From the NCBI GenBank assembly GCA_005502915.1, contig SCMT01000013.1, forward strand, positions 1-64,000: a stretch of 64,000 bases of DNA, given 5' to 3'. The notes under the pieces were generated by a model that worked only from the letters and a program-made list of their open reading frames with translations, ran no database searches and was not told the origin of the DNA. Shown in pieces: positions 1 to 6,010 of the stretch (positions are counted from its first letter, which is position 1; the number at the start of each line of letters is the position of its first letter). The position numbers and the translations under genes are program-made. The stretch is from Lysobacteraceae bacterium 2PB. GTDB lineage: Bacteria > Pseudomonadota > Gammaproteobacteria > Xanthomonadales > Xanthomonadaceae.

Positions 1-555
1 TGGAGAAGCGGGCGGCGCCCGATTCCGGCCGAGTACGCAGTCAAGATCGCGAAACTTCTCGGCGTGCCTCCAGAGTCCATTAGTCAGCCCTATGACCGCC
101 TGCTGCAGGCAGGAGCTATCATTTCGGCCGCTGCCGGTCCGGAGGCGTGGGCTAATCCTCCCGCCGGACACATCGTTATCGAACGACTGTCCGGATTCGG
201 GCGTACTGACGAACAGGAGCGCATTTGGCTGCCGGAGCGCATGCTAAGACGCGAACTGGGCGCTACTCCCATTGAGAACGTTCGCTGGGTCACGCAGTTG
301 TCGAGGACGTTAGAGCCCGAGATCAAGCGGCATGCCGTGGTCTTGGTGGACATCAGTGCCACACGACATGACGAAGTCATTGATGGCGGGCTGTACGCCT
401 ATTCGTTGTGGGGGCGCTCGGACATCCGCCGGGTAACAATCCGTCGGGATTCGTGGGTGCTTGTCGGCGAGAGCGAAGAACGAGCGAGAACGCCAGTGCC
501 CATAGCGGAGTTAGCAGAATTGCAACTTCTCGGAATGGTAATCGGCTGGCTTTGA
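1..555 (+). CDS. S24/LexA-like phage repressor-type regulator (5' end outside window)
   Basis: The reading frame is open from base 1, so the start lies to the left. The first 28 codons read as the end of a Cro/YdaS-type HTH (GRRPIPAEYAVKIAKLLGV). After a linker comes a beta-rich region shaped like a LexA/CI S24 peptidase: SRTLEPEI, then VVLVD, DGGLYAYSLWG, and a final LGMVIGWL. An apparent GTG start at 64 is unlikely because it would cut the HTH. The catalytic dyad looks lost: the usual Ser aligns with Thr (codon 307-309) and the Lys with Thr (436-438). It may therefore bind DNA without self-cleaving. Family assignment is from motif pattern only. Confidence 0.7.
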   Translation, partial: WRSGRRPIPAEYAVKIAKLLGVPPESISQPYDRLLQAGAIISAAAGPEAWANPPAGHIVIERLSGFGRTDEQERIWLPERMLRRELGATPIENVRWVTQLSRTLEPEIKRHAVVLVDISATRHDEVIDGGLYAYSLWGRSDIRRVTIRRDSWVLVGESEERARTPVPIAELAELQLLGMVIGWL

Positions 556-659
556 GTGGGTCAGCTATGCCTAGAATGCGCCCGGCGCGTTGCAAGAGAG
601 GTTGAGTCCGCAATCCTAGGCTGCGCCATTGATTGAAACCAGGGAACGGAGAGCAGCGC

Positions 660-2213
660 ATGGACGATGCCAAATGGATGATGATCACAAAGGGCTTGGC
701 ACTCAGCGTCGCATACTGTTTGTCTTACCTCGTCCTTCGCCACTTCTCTTTCGACCAATGGTTTCTCCCGGCCGGCCTGCGAGCGGTCACCTTGCTGCTA
801 CTGCCCTTTCGCTTCTGGCCGTTCATCTTCATCGGCGATGCCTCTGCGGTCATGTACGGGCGCCTGTCCATCGCTGACCAAAATTCAGCAACATGGGTCT
901 ATGTCGGCCCGTTCCTGTTGATCGCCGGCAACGCTATCGCGCCATATCTATTGCGAATGCGTCTGCAAACCCCACAGGCAATCACTCGTCAACTACCGCT
1001 TGTCGCCGCGTGCATGTCCGCCTGGAGCGGCATATGCACCACTGTCCTCAACGCGATGCTCGGAGGACCCGTAGAGAATGCAACGATCGCATTCTTCACG
1101 ACAAAGTTCTTTGGAAACTACCTCGGCACCCTGATGGGGATGCTTCCGGCCCTTGTCTGGATCACCAGAAAGCAGCATTTTGTGACACTGAGAACTGCGT
1201 TCCGCGACATTTTCTTGGCCGCCACATCAATTGCACTTGTATTCGCATACTTGAAGTACTGGCATGACGGGGACGACATCGGCAGAAAGTCGATCCTGAT
1301 GGCTATGATCTTTCCCGCGCTTTTCCTGACCTACTTCCACGGCTGGCTTGGGGCGGCGATTGGCGTCCTCATGGTCAACATCGGCATCGCGCAGACAATG
1401 ACCTATATGCGAACTCCCGGGGCGGCCCCTTATGATGAGAACGTTTTCCTCGCCCAGATTGGCCTATCGATCGCCGCGTCCGCGCTCTTGATCCTTGGGG
1501 GCCGCATCACCTCCCACTACGAAAAGGCAATGGACGCGGGTGTCGCTGAGGAAGAGGCAAAAAGAATATCTCGGCTCGCCCTGCTTTCCAATGAAAGCGA
1601 ATCGCGGGACCAAGTGCTCTACATGGCCCAGCTGCACATCCTTGTCGACGAGGAAATGCGCTCGCTGGTCCACTGGCTTAAGGAAAACGGAAGATACAAG
1701 GAAGCGCTGGCTATCAATAGCAGCGGAGCGCAGCATCGTGAGCTGTTCAATAGGCACGCGATTGCCCTATACCCTGTTGGCATTGAGGAGAAGGGCCTCT
1801 TTGCAGTTGTGCAATCGCAAGCGTTTGAAGATCGCTGGGCGTCAGGAACGCACGTCGCGATCAGATTCGATGACGGCGACCCAAGAATTCTATCCACCGA
1901 ATTACAACTTGCCGCCTACCGCTGCTTCTGTAGTGCAATCGTATTGATGTGCGACTGGAAGCCCGAAGAGTTCAGAGTGCGCATGCGGGTAGGGAGAACC
2001 TCCCGCCGGCGCGGTATCTATTTCTCGGTGTCCGTGGTCAATCCGGGCAACGCGGAAGTCAGCCATGCAGGTACTGCCGCATCCCTACTCTTGAGTGCAC
2101 GAACAAACGCACATGGCGGCATTGTTCGCCGCCATGCGCATAGGATCAGCGTCCTCCTATCGGAGGACGGCACCGAGAGGACTGTCAGTGAGAGGCCTCA
2201 ACAGGGCGAATGA
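660..2213 (+). CDS. MASE1-domain integral membrane protein with degenerate C-terminal signalling region
   Basis: The ATG at 660 is chosen over an in-frame TTG at 633 because GGAACGGAGAG sits just upstream. The protein has 517 residues. About the first 300 form 8 or so hydrophobic segments with MASE1 hallmarks (FLPAGLRAV, FRFWPFIFIGD, FFGNYLGTLMGMLPALVW). MASE1 is a membrane sensory domain usually fused to kinases or cyclic-di-GMP enzymes. The C-terminal 220 residues start with a helical stretch but show no GGDEF, EAL, phospho-acceptor His or clear ATP-binding boxes. This end may be a degenerate histidine-kinase-like module. Its 3' end overlaps the convergent next gene by 29 bp. Confidence 0.65.
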   Translation: MDDAKWMMITKGLALSVAYCLSYLVLRHFSFDQWFLPAGLRAVTLLLLPFRFWPFIFIGDASAVMYGRLSIADQNSATWVYVGPFLLIAGNAIAPYLLRMRLQTPQAITRQLPLVAACMSAWSGICTTVLNAMLGGPVENATIAFFTTKFFGNYLGTLMGMLPALVWITRKQHFVTLRTAFRDIFLAATSIALVFAYLKYWHDGDDIGRKSILMAMIFPALFLTYFHGWLGAAIGVLMVNIGIAQTMTYMRTPGAAPYDENVFLAQIGLSIAASALLILGGRITSHYEKAMDAGVAEEEAKRISRLALLSNESESRDQVLYMAQLHILVDEEMRSLVHWLKENGRYKEALAINSSGAQHRELFNRHAIALYPVGIEEKGLFAVVQSQAFEDRWASGTHVAIRFDDGDPRILSTELQLAAYRCFCSAIVLMCDWKPEEFRVRMRVGRTSRRRGIYFSVSVVNPGNAEVSHAGTAASLLLSARTNAHGGIVRRHAHRISVLLSEDGTERTVSERPQQGE

Positions 2214-2628
2214 TCCAGCCGTCCTGATTCGATTGCAGGTAGTGGATCACTTCGACCTTGTTGTCTCGATACACAATGCGTCCGTCAACCGCGGCCTGCA
2301 CACCGGACTGAATTGAGACTCGATCCGCATCACTTCCAATCGGAAGCACCCATGCCGTAGAGCCAATCTGTCCGATCGCCACGCGTGCGCTGTTGTAACC
2401 ATCATTGATCTGCAGGTATCGGATGCCATCCCTCTCGAACTCATAGATCTTCCATGCGGGGTCGCTTGCTAGGTCTGCAGTACTAGGCATGGATTGCCCA
2501 AGACCATTTGCTGCTTTAGGAACATCTCCGCCACCACTCACTTGCGCATAAGCGGTGGGACCCGTAAGCGCCATCATGAGTATAAGAAGTATAGTTTCAA
2601 CCGCGAAGCGGTAAGCCAGAGTGGCCAT
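2185..2628 (-). CDS. small exported protein of unknown function
   Basis: The start at 2628 is fixed by AAGGAG seven bases upstream (GTTCAAGGAGATCGAG before ATG); a longer frame to 2757 has no such site. The product has 147 residues. It begins with a signal peptide (MATLAYRFAVETILLILMMA) ending near TAYAQ, followed by a short Gly/Ser-rich stretch. The mature part contains beta-like repeats with IYEFERDGIRYLQINDG. No family is recognised. It is convergent with the MASE1 gene and lies outside the phage late terminator, so it is probably chromosomal. Confidence 0.6.
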   Translation of the reverse strand: MATLAYRFAVETILLILMMALTGPTAYAQVSGGGDVPKAANGLGQSMPSTADLASDPAWKIYEFERDGIRYLQINDGYNSARVAIGQIGSTAWVLPIGSDADRVSIQSGVQAAVDGRIVYRDNKVEVIHYLQSNQDGWIIRPVEASH

Positions 2629-2814
2629 CTCGATCTCCTTGAACTGATTCGTGAAATGGGCGTTAGCGTATGCCCAATAAAATCTGACCGTCGCTAACAA
2701 AGCTGCGCCCGCGCAGTTGCTTCTTTGGGGCACCTTGACGGTATCACCGCACCTCAATCGCTAATCAGTGCCGCAACGACCGCTCGCAACGCGGTGTGAT
2801 GAGCGCCACAAACG

Positions 2815-2850
2815 CAAAAAAGGCCCCGACACGGGGTTCCGTGCCGGGGC
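2815..2850 (-). terminator. rho-independent terminator of the phage late operon
   Basis: In the leftward transcript GCCCCGGCACGG pairs with CCGTGTCGGGGC around a four-base loop, with one mismatch in a 12-bp stem, and CC plus six T follow. It lies about 50 nt after the stop of the last small phage gene. A second GC palindrome (GCCGGCCC-ATGC-GGGGCCGGC, about 2873-2893) sits between them and could help. Confidence 0.85.
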
Positions 2851-2902
2851 GTATGCCGTGATCGAGTTGTCGCCGGCCCATGCGGGGCCGGCCGGGAAGC
2901 GA

Positions 2903-3112
2903 CTAGGTTCGCAGCGCTTCGTCCACCTTCGCGAACCCGATCCAGCGGCCCTCGCCATCGAGGCCGCGATTCATCAGTTCCTCCCGGGCAAGTCTCACCA
3001 CATCGAGTTCCCCGCGATGGACGGCGACGAGGAAGCGGGTGTCGAAGGCCTGCACGTATCCGGCGAGATCATGATCGATGCTCGGGCTGGCAGTGCTGGT
3101 GGGGGTAGTCAT
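2903..3112 (-). CDS. small phage protein, last gene of the late operon
   Basis: The protein has 69 residues. An AGGAG lies about 10 nt before the ATG. The sequence is acidic and helical (DTRFLVAVHRGELDVVRLAR) and resembles part of the 126-residue protein at 3974-4354, which carries DFLLAIHRGDADLRAHVLAE. The two may therefore be distant paralogues. The upstream region holds a copy of the 32-nt leader element. The function is unknown. The match to a neighbour and the ribosome site support it as a real gene. Confidence 0.55.
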   Translation of the reverse strand: MTTPTSTASPSIDHDLAGYVQAFDTRFLVAVHRGELDVVRLAREELMNRGLDGEGRWIGFAKVDEALRT

Positions 3113-3378
3113 GGGTCATTCGCTCCTGTGTCGTGAGATTCGCGTCGCGATGCGCTTGGCGTGACCGCATGAACGCGCTGTTCCGCGGTGAAGCCAAGCG
3201 CGCCCGTCGAAGTTCGAACGGCAGACAGGTTTCGTACGGATGAGGCGCTCGTCGCGCAGGCGGCACCGCGCGCAGCGGTGGCGCACGTTGGCCAGGTTCC
3301 GGCCCAAGGCGCGGCAGTCGCCAGCAGCGGGCACCCACGGCGCGACGCTGCGCGACGTGGGGCATTCCAGGCGGGTGG
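3113..3378. other. intergenic stretch containing a leader repeat
   Basis: The 266-nt gap contains the leader element at 3169-3200 and about 170 nt (3205-3378) of very GC-rich sequence. One leftward frame here carries several Cys (GDCRALGRNLANVRHRC), which could be a small zinc-binding peptide. It has no convincing start or ribosome site, so it is not called as a gene. Confidence 0.4.
3169..3200 (-). repeat. 32-nt leader element, copy 1
   Basis: Read leftward it is CGCTTGGCTT, CACCGCGG, AACAGCGCGTTCAT. It ends 56 nt before the ATG at 3112. Flanking bases extend a possible stem CGCGCT/AGCGCG. Confidence 0.8.
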
Positions 3379-3561
3379 CTAGGCGTGGTCTTCGATGCCG
3401 GCGGTGTCGTCGTCGTGCCACCGCCGCGCGATGTCGCAACGGACGGCGTCCAGCAGTGCGAGATCCGCTTTCTGCATCGCCAGCGGCAGGCGCGCGTCGA
3501 AGGCGCGGAGCGCCTCAAGAGGATCGCGGGCGTTGTCCAATGCGGTGCGGATCGCACTCAT
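3379..3561 (-). CDS. small phage protein, translationally coupled
   Basis: The protein has 60 residues, starting at 3561 inside an ATGA that is also the stop of the preceding gene (3558-3842). This implies translational coupling. The sequence is helical and charged (RDPLEALRAFDARLPLAMQK) and resembles the other small neighbours in its FDARL..A motif. No family is recognised. It has no leader element of its own, consistent with coupling. Confidence 0.55.
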   Translation of the reverse strand: MSAIRTALDNARDPLEALRAFDARLPLAMQKADLALLDAVRCDIARRWHDDDTAGIEDHA

Positions 3562-3842
3562 GCTGCGAACACCCGTTTGCCGAGTGCGTACAGTTCGGCC
3601 TGCGCGTTTGCCGCCAGATCGATGCGCGCGTTCGTCATGACCCCTGTGCAGACGTGGGCCAGCGCGAAGTTGAGCACCTGCGCCTTGTCGAGCAGACCCT
3701 CCATCCCCTCGTATCGCGCTTCGTACTCCGCCAGCTTCTGCGTCGCGTATTCGAGTGCGAGGCGCATTTCCCGCAGGACGCTCGCTCCGTTGCGCAATGC
3801 GACGTGTGTCTCGAACTGGATGGGATCGATTTCGGTGGTCAT
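3558..3842 (-). CDS. small phage protein of unknown function
   Basis: The protein has 94 residues. The ATG at 3842 (TTCGGTGGTCAT on the plus strand) is preferred over longer frames, because the leader element copy 2 ends 32 nt upstream. The sequence is mostly helical (EMRLALEYATQKLAEYEARY), with a coiled-coil-like middle and a C-terminal segment rich in Ala. No domain is recognised. It is coupled to the next gene through a 4-base ATGA overlap. Confidence 0.6.
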   Translation of the reverse strand: MTTEIDPIQFETHVALRNGASVLREMRLALEYATQKLAEYEARYEGMEGLLDKAQVLNFALAHVCTGVMTNARIDLAANAQAELYALGKRVFAA

Positions 3843-3874
3843 GCACGGTGTCCTTGCGTGTTGGGTGTGGGTCC

Positions 3875-3906
3875 ATGAACGCGCTGTTCCGTAATGAAGC
3901 CAAGCA
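3875..3906 (-). repeat. 32-nt leader element, copy 2
   Basis: Leftward: TGCTTGGCTT, CATTACGG, AACAGCGCGTTCAT. It ends 32 nt before the ATG at 3842. The first base differs from the other copies (T for C), which keeps a G-U pair in the possible GTGCT/AGCGC stem. Confidence 0.8.
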
Positions 3907-3973
3907 CGCATTCGCCGGCATTGGCGCGGCGACAGGCGACGTACAGCGGGCCGCATCGACGCGCCCAAAGCGG

Positions 3974-4354
3974 TCAGCCGTCCTGTTCGGCCGGCGGCGG
4001 CGCGAAGGCGACAAGCGGGTCGTTTCCGGTTCCGGTTCCGGTTCCGGCACGGCGCGCGATCTCGGCGAGGACGTGGGCGCGCAGGTCGGCGTCGCCACGA
4101 TGGATGGCGAGCAGGAAATCGGTGCGGAGCTCGGCGACAAGGTCGGGTACCGGATAATCCACGATGATCGCGAGGCGCTCGCCGTCTTCGAAGCCCATCC
4201 TGTAGACCTCGGCCAGCCCGTCGAGCAGGCGCTGGACCTCGGCGATCCGAAGGGCATCGCCGGAGGCGGCCACCGCTTCGATGTCGATGCCGAAGTGACT
4301 GATCGCAATGAACCGGAAGGGGTCTTCGTTATGGCGGAATGGTGGCGCATCCAT
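3974..4354 (-). CDS. small phage protein of unknown function
   Basis: The protein has 126 residues. The ATG at 4354 follows the preceding gene by 14 nt, so the two are probably translated from one message; no separate leader element is present. Helical segments include EVQRLLDGLAEVYRMGFEDG and DFLLAIHRGDADLRAHVLAE. The C-terminus has a short GTGTGTG run and a disordered Pro-rich tail. The AIHRGD.D motif recurs in the 69-residue protein at 2903-3112. The function is unknown. Confidence 0.6.
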   Translation of the reverse strand: MDAPPFRHNEDPFRFIAISHFGIDIEAVAASGDALRIAEVQRLLDGLAEVYRMGFEDGERLAIIVDYPVPDLVAELRTDFLLAIHRGDADLRAHVLAEIARRAGTGTGTGNDPLVAFAPPPAEQDG

Positions 4355-4368
4355 GGAGGCGCTCTCGA

Positions 4369-4692
4369 TCACCAGACGAGGCCGGTGGGGTTGGCGGCGA
4401 TGCGGGCAAGCAGGCCGTCCAGCGGCTCGACCTGCGCGCCATCGGCGATAGGCGCGAGGACCGTGCTGCCGACATCGATCAGCTCGATGCGGATCGCCTC
4501 GACGCCGTTGCTGGCGTAGGCGAAGTGCTTGCGTCCGTCGATCTGGCGCAGCAGTGCCTGCGGCGTGCGCGCGCGGAGCACCTCGCGCCGCCATGCGTGC
4601 CTGCCACGCTTGCCGGGAATGCGCACCAGCAGGCTGGCGAGGAAGAACTCATTCACGATTCTGGGCTTCTTGCGCGATTGGATGTGCTTCAT
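4369..4692 (-). CDS. small phage protein of unknown function
   Basis: The protein has 107 residues with a basic N-terminus (MKHIQSRKKPRIVNEFFLAS). The middle reads VLRARTPQALLRQIDGRKHF and the C-terminal half is beta-like (EAIRIELIDVGSTVLAPI). The leader element copy 3 ends 29 nt before the ATG. No domain is recognised. Its basic N-terminus would suit nucleic-acid binding, but that is only inference. Confidence 0.55.
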   Translation of the reverse strand: MKHIQSRKKPRIVNEFFLASLLVRIPGKRGRHAWRREVLRARTPQALLRQIDGRKHFAYASNGVEAIRIELIDVGSTVLAPIADGAQVEPLDGLLARIAANPTGLVW

Positions 4693-4721
4693 TCGGGTTT
4701 GCTCTTCAGTGGCCGGTGGTC

Positions 4722-4753
4722 ATGTACGCGCTGTGCGCGCTGGAAGCCAAGCG
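4722..4753 (-). repeat. 32-nt leader element, copy 3
   Basis: Leftward: CGCTTGGCTT, CCAGCGCG, CACAGCGCGTACAT. It ends 29 nt before the ATG at 4692. It is the only copy with A in GTACAT. Flanks extend the stem to CGCGCT/AGCGCG. Confidence 0.8.
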
Positions 4754-4781
4754 CGTTGCGCGCTGTTTGCGCTGCGCGCGA

Positions 4782-4979
4782 TCAACCATCCGTATTGCCT
4801 GCATCCCGCTGCTTGTGTCCCTGCTCGACGCCGGCCTTGTAGGCTGCTTCGAGTGCGTCTCGCAGGGCCTCGACCGAGACCTCGTGAAAGTCGAGTCGGT
4901 CCGAGCCCTGCGGCTTCAGCGTTTCGATGTGCAACGTGTGCCGTGCGATGCGGGTCAGCAGTGCGTTGATCTTGCGCAT
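4782..4979 (-). CDS. small phage protein of unknown function
   Basis: The protein has 65 residues. The ATG at 4979 is preceded by ACAGGACACGAC, a plausible ribosome site, and by leader copy 4 ending 33 nt upstream. The sequence is helical (SVEALRDALEAAYKAGVEQG) with a polar, Asp/Gly-rich tail. The EAAYKAG.EQG motif echoes EVYRMGFEDG in the 126-residue neighbour, suggesting a shared fold. The function is unknown. Confidence 0.55.
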   Translation of the reverse strand: MRKINALLTRIARHTLHIETLKPQGSDRLDFHEVSVEALRDALEAAYKAGVEQGHKQRDAGNTDG

Positions 4980-5012
4980 GTCGTGTCCTGTGTCAGCGGT
5001 GTGGGTGCGGAC

Positions 5013-5044
5013 ATGAACGCGCTGTGCGGAGCAGAAGCCAAGCG
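5013..5044 (-). repeat. 32-nt leader element, copy 4
   Basis: Leftward: CGCTTGGCTT, CTGCTCCG, CACAGCGCGTTCAT. It ends 33 nt before the ATG at 4979. Flanks give a CGCGCT/AGCGCG stem. Confidence 0.8.
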
Positions 5045-5073
5045 CGTGCCCGGCTTCTGTTCGCGGTCTTTCG

Positions 5074-5433
5074 TCAGCCGAGTCTGGCGACGTATCGGGG
5101 GTAGTCGCTGCCCGAGGGATCGACGTAGAGGTAAGGCCGTCCCGGGGCGTGGATCTCGACGCAGAGATGGCCATCGCCGATGCTGCCCCCCTTGCCTTTG
5201 AGCCAGGGACGCGACAGATGCAGGTTGTTGGCGAACGTGTCGAATTCGCTCGGCGTCATCTCCACCGTCTCGGTGACGTAGACGACCGCGTTTCCAGTGG
5301 CGCACATCCCGGTGAGTTCGGCAGGCTTTCTGGCAAAGGGCAATCGTCGGCCCAGTTGCTCGACTTCGATGGTCTCGCCGCAGAATTGCAAGGTGCGAGG
5401 GGTGCGTTCGATGGTGATGATCATGGTGCGCAT
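5074..5433 (-). CDS. small phage protein of unknown function
   Basis: The protein has 119 residues. The ATG at 5433 has ACAGGACATCCC directly upstream; leader copy 5 ends 42 nt before it. The sequence is beta-rich (MRTMIITIERTPRTLQFCGE, GNAVVYVTETVEMTPSEF, HLCVEIHAPGRPYLYVDPSG). It looks like a compact globular protein, possibly one that binds another protein. No family is recognised. Confidence 0.6.
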   Translation of the reverse strand: MRTMIITIERTPRTLQFCGETIEVEQLGRRLPFARKPAELTGMCATGNAVVYVTETVEMTPSEFDTFANNLHLSRPWLKGKGGSIGDGHLCVEIHAPGRPYLYVDPSGSDYPRYVARLG

Positions 5434-5475
5434 GGGATGTCCTGTGTATGTTGGCGTCGTCGATCCAACGACCGC

Positions 5476-5507
5476 ATGAACGCGCTGTGCGCGATCAAAG
5501 CCAAGCA
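5476..5507 (-). repeat. 32-nt leader element, copy 5
   Basis: Leftward: TGCTTGGCTT, TGATCGCG, CACAGCGCGTTCAT. It ends 42 nt before the ATG at 5433. T replaces C at position 1, as in copy 2. Confidence 0.8.
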
Positions 5508-5561
5508 CTTCCGCTGCGAAATTTGGCACTTTCGACGATCACCGCGCAGGTGCGCGATGTC

Positions 5562-5592
5562 CGCGCGCCGCACACCAGATGTGCGGCGCGCG
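5562..5592. terminator. 13-bp GC hairpin after the 89-residue gene
   Basis: CGCGCGCCGCACA pairs perfectly with TGTGCGGCGCGCG around the loop CCAGA. It lies 12 nt beyond the stop of the gene at 5605. There is no T run on either side, so it may be a weak terminator, an RNA-stability hairpin or a protein site. Confidence 0.5.
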
Positions 5593-5604
5593 TTGGCGCC
5601 GGGG

Positions 5605-5874
5605 TCAGCGGCGGCGCTGACCCGAGATCAGGTGGTAGGCGTCGCGCAGGCGCCCCATCTCGTCGAGCCGGCATCGCGGACTGAGGCGATCCTCGACGGC
5701 GACGATGGCGTCATGCAGCACGTCGCCTCGTTCAGCGTGATTTTTCGCCAGCGCATATCGGTGCAGTTGCATATCGATGCGCACGCGGGTGGCATCAAGG
5801 GCGTCGATCAACGCCTGAAGGTGTCGCTGGCCTTCGTCTTGGGTCGTGGTCGTGGTGTCTGGCGTTGCGTTCAT
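5605..5874 (-). CDS. small phage protein of unknown function
   Basis: The protein has 89 residues. Leader copy 6 ends 30 nt before the ATG at 5874. After a Thr-rich start it is helical throughout (QALIDALDATRVRIDMQLHR, LHDAIVAVEDRLSPR), probably an antiparallel helical bundle. It is the first of the eight small genes after the tail-tip gene. The perfect hairpin at 5562-5592 follows its stop. The function is unknown. Confidence 0.6.
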   Translation of the reverse strand: MNATPDTTTTTQDEGQRHLQALIDALDATRVRIDMQLHRYALAKNHAERGDVLHDAIVAVEDRLSPRCRLDEMGRLRDAYHLISGQRRR

Positions 5875-5904
5875 GGTGGTGCCTTGCGTTGGTGGTGTGG
5901 CGAC

Positions 5905-5936
5905 ATGAACGCGCTGTGCGCGAGCAAAGCCAAGCG
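5905..5936 (-). repeat. 32-nt leader element, copy 6
   Basis: Leftward: CGCTTGGCTT, TGCTCGCG, CACAGCGCGTTCAT. It ends 30 nt before the ATG at 5874 and lies between the small gene and the tail-tip gene stop at 6011. Confidence 0.8.
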
Positions 5937-6010
5937 AAGATTCATGTCGCGCCGCGACATGCGGACACCTGTCGTACAGGCTTCCGGCTGCGCCTGATTT
6001 GCAGGGCGAA

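Noticed and set aside
3169-5936. Peptide coding as the reason for the leader repeats (R-L-A-x-x-x-N-S-A-F-M or M-N-A-L-F in the other direction)
   Set aside because: The frame does not lead consistently into the next gene, and the variable block does not follow codon rules. Nucleotide conservation explains it better.
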